Shown: positions 7,646 to 15,454, counted from the first letter of the stretch. The stretch is 21,578 bases of DNA from GCA-2729515 sp036336695 (GCA_036336695.1 JAYZFQ010000066.1:1-21578), one strand, 5' to 3'. Made by a program: numbers and translations. Notes: generated from the letters alone by a model not told the origin.

Positions 7646-7960
7646 GTGGCCGACACCCCTGCTTACATCGTCGCAAACTTCACGATCGAGGACGCCGAGA
7701 CGTACCGGAAGTACGAAAAGGGCTTCTTCCCGATCCTCAAGAAGCACGGCGGCACGTTCTTGACGTACGACGACGGCAACGCGCTGCTCGAGGGGTCCAA
7801 CCCGCCGGAAGGCCGTGTCGTGTTGTTCCAGTTTCCCTCGGAGGAGGCCGCCCGGGGCTGGTACGACGATCCCGACTACCAGGCGCTTTCGGAATTCCGG
7901 CGGGCCGGAACGACACTGAAATTCCTGACGATCGTCCACGGCCTGCCCCCCCGCGGCTGA
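7646..7960 (+). CDS. DUF1330 protein (second of two)
   Basis: A 104-residue compact DUF1330 protein: strand AYIVANFTI, helix DAETYRKYEKGFFPILKKHGG, strand TFLTYDD, the characteristic NPPEGRVVLFQFPS strand and turn, helix SEEAARGWYDDPDYQAL and a final strand LKFLTIVHG. These match DUF1330 closely, including the spacing of W-YDDPDYQ. The start is GTG 7646, 10 nt after a strong AAAAGGAG ribosome site; there is no competing ATG. It probably shares a transcript with the preceding DUF1330 gene and ends 36 bp before the converging glycosyltransferase gene. Biological role unknown. Confidence 0.88.
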   Translation: MADTPAYIVANFTIEDAETYRKYEKGFFPILKKHGGTFLTYDDGNALLEGSNPPEGRVVLFQFPSEEAARGWYDDPDYQALSEFRRAGTTLKFLTIVHGLPPRG

Positions 7961-7996
7961 AGCGGTCGAGGGAATCGAAGCCACCCGCCCAGAGAC

Positions 7997-9955
7997 TCAG
8001 GGCGCGGGAGGCGCGGCTCCCGGCCCGCGCGGCGGCGCGGCGATCTCGGCGATCACAAAGATCGGGTGCTCCTGGAGAGTTTCCACGCGGAGTCCGTCGA
8101 GCCAGGCACGGCGGCCCAGAATTGCCCAGAGGTCCGGGGGAAACGCGCCGTAGACGGGTCGCCCCGCGGCCAGGTGGAATTCGACCAGGGGCCGGAAGTC
8201 GGCGAAACGATCCCGGCGCGGCAACGCGATGCGCACTCCCTCGGCATCGAGCAGTCCGCAGAACGGGTCGGGATGCGTGGTGAACAGAATCGAATCCGGG
8301 CGGATCACCTCTCCGGCCATGTGCGACAGGTTCGCGTTGTAGCTGCGGAGCCACCGCGCCGCGGGGTAGTCGTAGGTGAAGGCCACGAGTCCCGCCCAGA
8401 CGAGTGCCGCCGCGGCAACTGCTCCGGTCGCTGCGCGCAAGGCTCGGCCGGCTCGCTCTCCGCGCAAGGCCAGGGCCAGGCTCAGGGCGGCACAGAAAGC
8501 CGCCAACCCGAGCGGAACCCCCAACACCGCGGGCTCGGCCGATTCGGGGTTGCCCTGCCAGGCACGACTCAGGATCCAGTACGCCACGGCGGATAGCCAC
8601 CCCGCTACCCATGGTGTCATCCCGGCGCCCCCGTCCCACAGGACGCGCAGAGACCACGCCGTGAGCACCGCGACGAAGGGCAGTGCCGGGGCGAGGTAGC
8701 GGAGGTTGAGCCCCATGCCACCATCCCAGGCGAAGTAGCCGAAGGCGGCCAGGTAGGACGCCGGGACCAGGCACAGCGCTGCGAGACGGCCGCGCTCCGG
8801 GTGCCCCCGGAGCATCGCGACAACGGGCAGCACCAGGATCCCGAGGTACGGGAGGCTCTGGACCCAGGCCTTTTTCAGGTGCCCGAAGTACACGAGTCCG
8901 CCCGAAGCCGAGCGCGCAAGGGCCGGGCGCTCGATATCGGAGGGATACCAACGGAGCTCCAGCAGGAGCGTACCCACCCCCCGTCCCAGCCGAACCAGGA
9001 GGTCGCGCACCTCCGGGAAGACCAGCAATGCGGCGGCCGCGATGCCAAGGGTCCAGACCGCACGGCCGCGCAAGCGCTCGCGCACCCACGGCTCTCTCCC
9101 GAGTCGGATCCCGGCGAGGACCAACAGGCCCAGGACCGCAACGGGGAGGTACTGCATCCACTCCCCCGCCTCCGAAACCCGAGGCCCGTAGGACAGGGGC
9201 GACCAGGTCCCAAACTTCAAGTGATTGATGAAGGAAAGCGCCGCCCAACTCGGGAGGCCCCCGGCGACCACGGCCAGGCCTGCCCAGGCCCGGCGGCCCC
9301 CAGCGAACAGGAAGAGGGTGATCAGCGCGGGCCCCGCCATCAGGACGTCGAGGCGGACCCCTGTGCCGACACCCAGGATGCCGCCGGCGAGCAGCCCCCA
9401 CCCCAGGGCCGCGCGTTCGGACGCTGCCTCGAAGCCGCGCCAGGCTGCCGCGAAGGCGGCCACCACCGCCAGGGTCGACAGCGCGTGGGGCCAGGCGGCC
9501 TGGGAGTACTCCCAGAGGTAGGTCGCCAGGCCCAGCACCAGCACGGCGCCCACCGCCAGGCGCCGATCGCGGAAGAAGCGCAGGGACAACCAGCCGGTGA
9601 GCCCCAGCACACCGAGAAACGCGAGGTTGTTCAGCAGCAGAAGTCCCGGGTAGCCAAACATCCGGTAGAACGGCAGCGCCAGGACGGCATAGATCGGGGG
9701 CGTCACCGGGTAGAGGTGACCCCCGCTGGGTTCGACCGACACGAAGACCAGTTCCCGGGTGGGGAACTCCTCGTAGCCATTCCAGAAGCTCAGGGTTCCC
9801 GCGTCTGCGGCCCGTACCATCAGATGATAGGTGCACTCGTCCACGTTGAGATGGCCCGGCACCGCGCCGATCCACGACGCGAGAACATGGACGACGAGCA
9901 GCACGGCGAGGAGCGCGACGACCGCCACGCGGCTACCGGGACTCCCGGGAAACAT
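7997..9955 (-). CDS. Polytopic GT-C/PMT-like glycosyltransferase
   Basis: A 652-residue inner-membrane protein with roughly ten or more hydrophobic segments and a hydrophilic C-terminal part (about residues 540-652). The first loop after the N-terminal helix contains NVDE (Asp39-Glu40 within HLNVDECTYHLM), the acidic pair expected of GT-C enzymes such as PMT and ArnT that use polyprenyl-phosphate sugars. On this basis it probably adds a sugar to a lipid, glycan or protein on the periplasmic side; donor and acceptor are unknown. ATG 9955 lies 23 bp inside the 3' end of the preceding GT87-like gene, in another frame, so the two are coupled. The family call rests on topology and the acidic pair, not on a full domain match. 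Confidence 0.7.
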   Translation of the reverse strand: MFPGSPGSRVAVVALLAVLLVVHVLASWIGAVPGHLNVDECTYHLMVRAADAGTLSFWNGYEEFPTRELVFVSVEPSGGHLYPVTPPIYAVLALPFYRMFGYPGLLLLNNLAFLGVLGLTGWLSLRFFRDRRLAVGAVLVLGLATYLWEYSQAAWPHALSTLAVVAAFAAAWRGFEAASERAALGWGLLAGGILGVGTGVRLDVLMAGPALITLFLFAGGRRAWAGLAVVAGGLPSWAALSFINHLKFGTWSPLSYGPRVSEAGEWMQYLPVAVLGLLVLAGIRLGREPWVRERLRGRAVWTLGIAAAALLVFPEVRDLLVRLGRGVGTLLLELRWYPSDIERPALARSASGGLVYFGHLKKAWVQSLPYLGILVLPVVAMLRGHPERGRLAALCLVPASYLAAFGYFAWDGGMGLNLRYLAPALPFVAVLTAWSLRVLWDGGAGMTPWVAGWLSAVAYWILSRAWQGNPESAEPAVLGVPLGLAAFCAALSLALALRGERAGRALRAATGAVAAAALVWAGLVAFTYDYPAARWLRSYNANLSHMAGEVIRPDSILFTTHPDPFCGLLDAEGVRIALPRRDRFADFRPLVEFHLAAGRPVYGAFPPDLWAILGRRAWLDGLRVETLQEHPIFVIAEIAAPPRGPGAAPPAP

Positions 9956-11231
9956 TGGCCCGAAGCCGTTGGCGCCGCGCGATTTCGGCGAGGGGCGCGC
10001 ACAACCCGAGCACCAGCAACACCGCACCCAGGGGTTGTGCGTTCTGCTGGATGCGGAATTGCCAGGATTCGTGGTGCCGGCCGTAGTAGTGGTTGCCGCG
10101 CACGTCGCTCCCCGACGCGAGCCAGAGCCCGGCCACGAGCAATACGGACACCCCCCAGCGCACCGGCAACCGCCGCGCGCTCCACCAGGCTGGCAGGATT
10201 GCGAGGGGCGCCGCGAGGAGCAGGTAGTAGTGGATCCAGACGACAGGAAGGAAGAGCAGCATCAGTGCCGATACGAGGGCGAGTTCCAGTTCGAAGCTGC
10301 CACAGACGGGGTCGTCGTCCCGCGGCGGCTCGGTCGGCCAGACGAACGAACCGCCCCCGGACCGCCAAATTAGGGCCCCAAGACCGAGCAAGCTGGCGAG
10401 CAGGGCCAAGGTCACCCCAAGGGGCCGGGTAACGGTGTCCCAGTCCACGAGGCTCTTTGCGGTGAACGCGCGCATGTACGCGCCCTCGAGACTCTGGTTG
10501 TTGAACGCGGCCTGGGTCCGGCCGAGGTTGTCGAGGATCACGCGATCCGCGTATTGCGCGAGGAGTTCGGGACCGAAGGCCAGCGCCGAGATGCCGACCC
10601 CCGCAGCAACAACCGCCGTCGCTGCGAGCGCGGCGGGCAGGCGCCGGCGAAGTCCCAGCCACGCCACGAGCACGAGGGGCGGAATCTTGACGAGGCAGGC
10701 GAGCCCGAGCAGCACGCCTGCCGTGCGTTGCCAACCTTCGCGGTGAAGCAGGTGGAAGAGAACCAGGAGGAGGGCGACCAGGGACGTCGACTGGCCCTGG
10801 GCGAGCGTGCGTTCGAGAACCGGCGCGAAGCACGCCAGGACCACCCCGACCACGAAGGCCCGCGGCAGGGTGAGCGGCGGGAAGTGTCGGGCCAGGAGGA
10901 CCACGAGTGCTCCAAACGCCAGCACGAAACACGTCGCCTGGATCCCCCAGAAGACCCGCCAGGCGTCGCCGTAGGGGAGCCGAGCGAGGGGGGCCAGCGC
11001 CCAGGCCACCACGGGCAGGTTGGTGAACCACTTGTGATCCGGGGCGTAGAGGTCATCCGCGTCCCCCGCCAGGACCACGCGACCCGCCTCCCAGTAGCCC
11101 TCGAAATCGTTGAGCCGGACTTCGGTTGTCGGTGCGATGCCAAGCCCGAGCCACACGGCCAGGGCGAGGAGTCCCAGCAACGCCAGGATCCCCGTCCAGC
11201 GACGTCCTCCGGCTCCTTGGGCCCCCGCCAC
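9933..11231 (-). CDS. GT87-like (DUF2029) polyprenyl-phosphate glycosyltransferase
   Basis: A 432-residue integral membrane protein with about ten transmembrane segments. The region after the first segment reads RLNDFEGYWEAGRVVLAG followed by DLY, the acidic loop pattern of GT87/DUF2029 mannosyltransferases of the PIM-synthesis type. A second family-like block is TLAQGQSTSLVALLLVL (gQ-N/S region), and NNQSLEG is found in the long loop before the C-terminal half. The start is GTG 11231; no ATG lies nearby and no strong ribosome site is seen. It is the first of two membrane glycosyltransferase genes on this strand, divergent from the PEP-CTERM gene across 155 bp. It may act on envelope glycan or glycolipid; the sugar is not known. 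Confidence 0.78.
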   Translation of the reverse strand: MAGAQGAGGRRWTGILALLGLLALAVWLGLGIAPTTEVRLNDFEGYWEAGRVVLAGDADDLYAPDHKWFTNLPVVAWALAPLARLPYGDAWRVFWGIQATCFVLAFGALVVLLARHFPPLTLPRAFVVGVVLACFAPVLERTLAQGQSTSLVALLLVLFHLLHREGWQRTAGVLLGLACLVKIPPLVLVAWLGLRRRLPAALAATAVVAAGVGISALAFGPELLAQYADRVILDNLGRTQAAFNNQSLEGAYMRAFTAKSLVDWDTVTRPLGVTLALLASLLGLGALIWRSGGGSFVWPTEPPRDDDPVCGSFELELALVSALMLLFLPVVWIHYYLLLAAPLAILPAWWSARRLPVRWGVSVLLVAGLWLASGSDVRGNHYYGRHHESWQFRIQQNAQPLGAVLLVLGLCAPLAEIARRQRLRANVSRESR

Positions 11232-11386
11232 GGGGCGGAGCGTATCTCACGCGTCCCCCGCGGGCCGGACCAGCGCTCCCCGGCAAATCCCTGCGCGATT
11301 TCTGCGTCTGGGTTGCCACCTACCTGCGGATCTCGACGGCTCCGGGTCGACCCGGTGGAAACCCGTCCAGAAGGTGGAGGCAGCAA

Positions 11387-12073
11387 TTGGACTGCGGAAG
11401 GCTCTGCGGGCTCGCCGCAACGGTCGTTCTCCTCGTGGCCGGCGGGGTGGGTCCCGCCCAGGCGATTTCCATGGCCGGGACGGGCGGGGGGATGCCTTCC
11501 CCGTGGCCGACGGAAGTGATCTCGGGCAACGGGAAGCTGAAGTTCAGTCACTTCGACTCCGGCGGCGTCGATCCTCACGACATCACCCTGGACGTTCTCG
11601 ATGACGGCCTGCGCTTTTCCGGCCCGGTAACCCGGCACTGGCCGGGACTCGAGTTCTTCCACATCTCGTTCAAGGTGACGGCCCTGGACCCGAGCATGCC
11701 GATTGCCGGGGGATCGCTCCTGCTCGAGTCCCACACCTCGCGCCACCCCTTCAGCAAGGTGTTCGCAACCAAGAAACTCCTGGGAAAGGGCAACGCCTTC
11801 TTCCCCGAGCTCAAGTTCCTGAGCACCTACGACATCCAGGACAAGATCCAGAAACCCTTCGATGAGAAGACGTTCCACACCCCCAGAAACGTGGTGCACG
11901 TGAAGGACACGGTCCTGCTCCTCACGAGCGGTTCAGCGACCACGTGGGTCGCGAGCACCAACCGGTTCCCTGTGGTACCCGAGCCCGGGACGGCCTCGCT
12001 GTTCGCCCTCGGCGTCGCCGGCCTCGCGGTCATGGGACGCCGGCGCCGCTCGCAACGGCGGCGAAGCGACTAG
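11387..12073 (+). CDS. PEP-CTERM sorting-domain protein
   Basis: A 228-residue secreted protein with a signal peptide (about 1-26, AxA site PAQA), a mature part rich in beta-strand-like sequence, and a C-terminal tripartite sorting signal: VPEPG (PEP at 198-200), hydrophobic segment LFALGVAGLAVMG (205-217) and an Arg-rich tail. Exosortase/PEP-CTERM systems recognise and cleave such signals in Gram-negative bacteria. The mature domain is not one I recognise. TTG 11387 is taken as the start since GGTGGAGG lies 7 nt upstream and the signal peptide begins right after; upstream in-frame codons are low-complexity. Its TAG stop shares the CTAG palindrome with the stop of the converging decarboxylase gene. 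No exosortase gene is in the window. Confidence 0.85.
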   Translation: MDCGRLCGLAATVVLLVAGGVGPAQAISMAGTGGGMPSPWPTEVISGNGKLKFSHFDSGGVDPHDITLDVLDDGLRFSGPVTRHWPGLEFFHISFKVTALDPSMPIAGGSLLLESHTSRHPFSKVFATKKLLGKGNAFFPELKFLSTYDIQDKIQKPFDEKTFHTPRNVVHVKDTVLLLTSGSATTWVASTNRFPVVPEPGTASLFALGVAGLAVMGRRRRSQRRRSD

Positions 12074-13035
12074 GCGGTTGCGTTCCGCCGCAGGAGATCG
12101 TCGAAGTAGTCGATCGTGTGGCGGAGCCCCGTTTCCAGGGGCGTCTTGGGCTCCCAGCCCAGGGTTTCCCGAGCCCGCGTGATATCCGGACAACGCCGCA
12201 CGGGATCGTCGCTCGGAAGCTCCGCAAACTCCAGTTCCGAGGCGGATCCCGTCAGTTCCAGCACCTGTTCCGCGAGTTCACGGACCGTGAATTCCGCCGG
12301 GTTTCCGATGTTGATGGGGCCGGTGACATCCTCGGGCGTTCGCATCAGGCGAACGATGCCATCCACCAGGTCATCGACGTAGCAGAAGGAACGGGTCTGT
12401 TCCCCGGTGCCGTAGAGAACCAACGGCGCCCCCTGGAGCGCCGCGACGATGAAGTTCGAAACCACCCGCCCATCGTTGGGGTGCATCCGCGGCCCGTAGG
12501 TGTTGAAGATCCGGGCCACCTTGATCCCCAGACCCACCTGCCGCCGGTAATCGAAGAAGAGGGTCTCCGCGCAACGCTTGCCTTCGTCGTAGCAGGAACG
12601 AACCCCCACCGGGTTGACGTGTCCCCAGTAGTCCTCGGTCTGCGGGTGCTCGTGGGGGTCTCCGTAGACCTCGCTCGTGGAAGCCTGGAGAATCGGCGCC
12701 CCGAGTCGCTTCGCGAGACCCAGCGCGTTGATGGCGCCGTGCACGCTGGTCTTTGTGGTCTGGACCGGGTCGACCTGGTACTGCACCGGAGAAGCCGGAC
12801 ACGCGAAGTTGAAGATCTCGTCCACTTCGACGAAGAGGGGAAAGGTCACGTCGTGGCGCATCAACTCGAAGCGCGGCTCCCCTGCGAGGTGCGCGACGTT
12901 GTCTTTCGAGCCCGTGAAAAAGTTGTCGGCGGCGAGCACATCCTGCCCATCCGCGAGAAGGCGATCGCACAGGTGCGAGCCGAGGAAACCCGCTCCGCCC
13001 GTCACGAGCGCCCGACGCCGTCGAAAATTCTCCAC
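12070..13035 (-). CDS. UDP-glucuronate decarboxylase (UDP-xylose synthase) of the extended SDR family
   Basis: NAD-dependent conversion of UDP-glucuronate to UDP-xylose, supplying xylose for glycans. The 321 residues show the Rossmann motif GGAGFLGS (13-20), ADNFFTG (36-42), FACPASPVQYQVDP (77-90), the QASTSEVYGDP block (118-127) with an active-site Glu, the YxxxK pair Tyr149/Lys153 (CYDEGK), ARIFNTYGPRM and the C-terminal RSFCYVDDLVDG. The FNFACPASP and STSEVYGDP blocks are specific for this subgroup rather than for 4-epimerases. GTG 13035 follows a GGGAGGGGG ribosome site. The gene lies 17 bp behind a GT2 glycosyltransferase gene and is likely in the same operon. Confidence 0.93.
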   Translation of the reverse strand: MENFRRRRALVTGGAGFLGSHLCDRLLADGQDVLAADNFFTGSKDNVAHLAGEPRFELMRHDVTFPLFVEVDEIFNFACPASPVQYQVDPVQTTKTSVHGAINALGLAKRLGAPILQASTSEVYGDPHEHPQTEDYWGHVNPVGVRSCYDEGKRCAETLFFDYRRQVGLGIKVARIFNTYGPRMHPNDGRVVSNFIVAALQGAPLVLYGTGEQTRSFCYVDDLVDGIVRLMRTPEDVTGPINIGNPAEFTVRELAEQVLELTGSASELEFAELPSDDPVRRCPDITRARETLGWEPKTPLETGLRHTIDYFDDLLRRNATA

Positions 13036-13052
13036 GCGACCCCCTCCCGGCC

Positions 13053-13745
13053 TCAGCGGCGCAGGTTGTACTTGAGGATGCACCAGACGGCCCGCACGCC
13101 GTCGCGCCACCCGATCTTCTTGCCTTCTTCGTAGGTCCGGCCGCTGTAGGAAACGCCGACCTCGTAGATGCGGCAGCCGAGCTTCGAGACCTTCGCCGTG
13201 ATCTCCGGCTCGAAGCCGAAGCGGTTCTCCTCGATCTCGATCTGCTCCAGGACCTCCCGGCGGAAGACCTTGTAACAGACCTCCATGTCCGTGAGGTTCA
13301 GGTTGGTGAGCATGTTCGAAAGCAGGGTCAGGCCGCGGTTCACGAGCGAGTGCCAGAAATAGAGCACCCGGTGCGGCTCCCCGCCGGCGAAGCGTGAGCC
13401 GTACACCACGTCCGCTCGGCCCGCCGCGATGGGCTCCAGGAGCCGCTCGTAATCGTGAGGGTCGTACTCGAGATCCGCGTCCTGGACGATCACCACTTCG
13501 CGGGTCGCGGCCCGGAAACCGGTTCGCAACGCCGCGCCCTTGCCCTGGTTGTGCGCGTGGGCCAGGACCTGGACCCCGCGGGGTTCGAACTTCTCCCGCA
13601 GCAGGGCCAGGGTCCCGTCCGTGGAACCGTCGTCGACGCAGATGATCTCTGCGTCGTCCCCGGTGACGGCCAGAACCCGATCGATGACCTGCTCGATCGT
13701 CGCGACTTCGTCGTATACCGGGATCACCACCGACAGGCTGGGCAT
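13053..13745 (-). CDS. Glycosyltransferase family 2 (dolichyl/polyprenyl-phosphate sugar synthase-like)
   Basis: A 230-residue cytoplasmic GT-A enzyme. It has the opening LSVVIPVYDE (4-13), the nucleotide-binding VDDGSTDG (37-44), HNQGKGAAL (65-73) and the DxD region QDADLEYDP (88-96), followed by GSRF, NMLTNLNLTDMEVCYKVFR and FGFEPEIT. The last blocks are typical of polyprenyl-phosphate mannose/glucose synthases; there is no C-terminal membrane domain. Such an enzyme could supply the polyprenyl-phosphate sugars used by GT-C enzymes like the two encoded at 7997-11231, which is inference. ATG 13745 has GGAGG 8 nt upstream. It leads the operon with the UDP-glucuronate decarboxylase. An 8-bp hairpin lies 17 bp upstream of the start codon. 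Confidence 0.9.
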   Translation of the reverse strand: MPSLSVVIPVYDEVATIEQVIDRVLAVTGDDAEIICVDDGSTDGTLALLREKFEPRGVQVLAHAHNQGKGAALRTGFRAATREVVIVQDADLEYDPHDYERLLEPIAAGRADVVYGSRFAGGEPHRVLYFWHSLVNRGLTLLSNMLTNLNLTDMEVCYKVFRREVLEQIEIEENRFGFEPEITAKVSKLGCRIYEVGVSYSGRTYEEGKKIGWRDGVRAVWCILKYNLRR

Positions 13746-13762
13746 GGACGTCCTCCGCTTGC

Positions 13763-13782
13763 GTCTTCGGCGTCCCGAAGAC
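13763..13782. promoter_or_regulatory. Perfect 8-bp inverted repeat in the GT2/CPBP divergent region
   Basis: GTCTTCGG, spacer CGTC, CCGAAGAC. It lies 17 bp upstream of the GT2 ATG. TGCGTCT (13760-13766) can alternatively pair with AGACGCA (13794-13800), overlapping the left arm. A weak minus-strand promoter (TTGGGG 13812-13807, 17 bp, TAGCAT 13789-13784) would put the start of transcription inside it, making it an operator rather than an RNA hairpin. Confidence 0.4.
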
Positions 13783-13841
13783 AATGCTAGAGGAGACGCA
13801 GGCTTCCCCCAAGGGACCCGCGACGCGATACGCTTCGGGCG

Positions 13842-14603
13842 ATGCCTGAGCGCGCAGACCATGGCTGGTGGCCGTACTGGATCCCGCTCTTCAGCTTCCT
13901 GATCCTCGGGGAGATCGGCGGCCGCACCCCCCCGGCCTGGCAGCCCTGGCTTCTCCCGGTCAAGGTCCTGGTTCCGGGCGGCCTGTTTGCCTGGTTCTAC
14001 GCCCGGGGCGCCTACGCCGAGTTGCGCGGCTGGCGCCCGCGCAACCGGGACCTGCTCCTCGACATCGGCGTGGGCGTGCTCGGCGGCGCGATCTGGATGG
14101 CACCGTACCTGCTGGCACTGCGCTTCGAACCGCCGCTCTGGACCGCGCTCCCGGAATTTCTCCAGCCGACACCCGAGGAGGGCTTCGACGCCATGCAGTG
14201 GGGGCCCGGTCTCGCGGGCGCGGTGCTCGGGATCCGCCTGCTGGGGTATGCCGCCGTCACCCCGTTTGTGGAAGAGGTGTTCATCCGGAGCTGGCTCGCC
14301 CGGTTCGCCGAGGTCTTCGATCGCCGGGTCGACTTCCGCGACATCCCGATCGGGCACTTTTCCTGGCGCAGCTTCTGGGTCGTCGTCGTGTTCTTCACCG
14401 TGAGCCACGCCCCCTGGGAGTGGCCCGTCTCGGTGCTCTGGATCGTCGGCACCCAGCTCTGGTTCTACTACCGTCGCCAGCTCGGTGCCCTCGTCGTCGT
14501 GCACGCGGCGTCGAATCTCTCGATCTTTCTCTTCGTGTGGTTCATGGATGGGCGCTGGGTCGGTCCCGACGGGCTGCCCCGCTCGATCTGGTTCTTCCTC
14601 TAG
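13842..14603 (+). CDS. CPBP-family (CAAX protease-like) intramembrane protease, PEP-CTERM-associated type
   Basis: A 253-residue membrane protein with about seven hydrophobic segments. The CPBP/Abi motifs are complete: EEVFIR (144-149), TVSHAPWEWP (187-195, His189) and HAASN (221-225), which together form the glutamate/histidine metal site of the Rce1-like proteases. Layout resembles the CAAX-protease-related family that accompanies exosortase/PEP-CTERM systems (TIGR03008); a PEP-CTERM protein is encoded nearby at 11387. Substrate is unknown. ATG 13842 has no clear ribosome site; no better in-frame start is seen before the first hydrophobic segment. Divergent from the GT2 gene across 96 bp. 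Confidence 0.82.
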   Translation: MPERADHGWWPYWIPLFSFLILGEIGGRTPPAWQPWLLPVKVLVPGGLFAWFYARGAYAELRGWRPRNRDLLLDIGVGVLGGAIWMAPYLLALRFEPPLWTALPEFLQPTPEEGFDAMQWGPGLAGAVLGIRLLGYAAVTPFVEEVFIRSWLARFAEVFDRRVDFRDIPIGHFSWRSFWVVVVFFTVSHAPWEWPVSVLWIVGTQLWFYYRRQLGALVVVHAASNLSIFLFVWFMDGRWVGPDGLPRSIWFFL

Positions 14604-14643
14604 CGGGGCAGGGCGGCCTTCGGCATCCATTCGGCACCGCTAC

Positions 14644-14754
14644 GCGGAAGCGGGGCTGTTAACCGAGCGCACCGCAGTGGGCGGAAGCGGCGCTCCTAGC
14701 CGAGCGCGCCGCGGTGGGCGGAAGCGCCGCTCCTAGCCGAGCGCGCCGCGGTGG
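14644..14754. repeat. 37-bp tandem repeat, three units
   Basis: Units 14644-14680, 14681-14717 and 14718-14754, all beginning GCGGAAGCG and ending GTGG. Units 2 and 3 differ at one base; unit 1 differs from unit 2 at six. The innermost unit overlaps the last seven codons and the TAG stop of the Hpt-like gene (stop 14733-14735), so the other two are downstream copies of that gene's 3' end, each still carrying a stop (TAG, then TAA). Together with the few bases before them they fill the 129-bp gap after the CPBP gene. Confidence 0.9.
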
Positions 14755-15068
14755 GCGAGACGCGCACGCAGGGCCAGGCCCGTCAGTTCGACGAGTTCGC
14801 CGTGGGCTTCCTCGAGCTTTCCCCGGTCGGCGGCATTGCGGACCCGCAGGGCCGCGGTCGCCAGGGCGTCGTGACCGACGCGTTCGCTGTCGCGGGCGAG
14901 GACACCGGCCATGGCGCCGAGTTCGTCGATCTCGCCGCGGGCATAGGCGTCCTGGAGATCGTCGATCCGACCGGCAAGAGCGAGGAGAAAGCCGTCCAGG
15001 GCGTCCGATACCTCGGGGTCGTCGGCGAAGCTCGAATAGAGGGGACGCTGTCCTTCCGGCTCGGGCAT
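14733..15068 (-). CDS. Hpt-like helical protein lacking the phospho-histidine
   Basis: A 111-residue all-helical soluble protein from ATG 15068. The N-terminal LYSSFADDPEVSDALDGFLLAL and the following helices resemble histidine phosphotransfer (Hpt) domains, including AYARGEIDEL before the helix that normally carries AHxLKG. Here that position reads MAGVLAR (53-59): the phospho-accepting His is Gly55 and the Lys and Gly after it are also changed. If the fold is right, it cannot relay phosphate in the usual way. A longer form from ATG 15155 (140 residues) would add a charged helix but its start would overlap the divergent Cys-rich gene's ATG, so the shorter one is preferred. The last residues and stop fall inside the 37-bp repeat. 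The family call is inference by pattern. Confidence 0.6.
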   Translation of the reverse strand: MPEPEGQRPLYSSFADDPEVSDALDGFLLALAGRIDDLQDAYARGEIDELGAMAGVLARDSERVGHDALATAALRVRNAADRGKLEEAHGELVELTGLALRARLAHRGALG

Positions 15069-15153
15069 GTCCGGGACTATCGGCTCCCCAGGCCCGGCAC
15101 TGAACGCCGAGAGGCGATTGCGGGTTTCGGAGAGCTGGCGCAGCCTTTCCCGC

Positions 15154-15444
15154 ATGCGGTGTTTCCAGTGCGCACAGGAAGCCGAAGTCGCCCCGGGCGA
15201 GCGCGTCGGTTTCCGGGACGAATGCGCCGGGTGCGGCGCGGACCTCCACGTGTGCCGCAACTGCGCGCACCACGACCCCGCGGCGTACAACGAGTGCCGC
15301 GAATCGAGTGCCGAGCGGGTGGGCGAGCGGGACCGCGCGAACCGCTGCGAGTGGTTCCGGCCCGGTTCCCAGGAGTCCGGGACCGACCGGGACGGCCAGG
15401 ATTCGGCGAGCGCAGCCCTCGAAGCGCTGTTCAAAAAGACCTAG
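15154..15444 (+). CDS. Small Cys-rich (zinc-ribbon-like) protein
   Basis: A 96-residue protein with three CxxC pairs (Cys3/6, Cys24/27, Cys34/37) plus Cys48 and Cys65, eight cysteines in all, spaced as in a conserved small bacterial family with a CxxCGADLHVCxNC core, an NECRE block and a later ANRC(E/D)WF block. Two metal sites are likely. The C-terminal end (SAALEALFKK) is a short charged helix separated by a Gly/Ser/Asp-rich linker. Function unknown; metal binding is inferred from the cysteines. ATG 15154 opens directly on the first CxxC; a longer in-frame form from 15067 looks like non-conserved sequence. No strong ribosome site is visible. Confidence 0.8.
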   Translation: MRCFQCAQEAEVAPGERVGFRDECAGCGADLHVCRNCAHHDPAAYNECRESSAERVGERDRANRCEWFRPGSQESGTDRDGQDSASAALEALFKKT

Positions 15445-15454
15445 CCCGCGGGAC

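Noticed and set aside
7737..9875. A 712-codon minus frame over the GT-C gene
   Set aside because: It is in a shifted frame of the membrane glycosyltransferase; its translation is Arg/Gly/Pro-rich without a hydrophobic pattern.
8801..10432. A 543-codon plus frame across both glycosyltransferase genes
   Set aside because: Gln/Pro/Arg-rich low-complexity translation, no start signal, antisense to two well-supported membrane proteins.
11299..11335. Sigma54 promoter before the PEP-CTERM gene
   Set aside because: A TGG...GC pair exists but the spacing between GG and GC is 14 rather than 10.
13036..13812. N-terminal extension of the UDP-glucuronate decarboxylase frame upstream of GTG 13035
   Set aside because: It overlaps the GT2 gene in another frame and is Arg/Gly/Pro-rich; the Rossmann motif begins a dozen residues after GTG 13035, which has a strong ribosome site.
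14644..14754. CRISPR-like array
   Set aside because: Units are directly adjacent with no spacers, and no cas gene is near.
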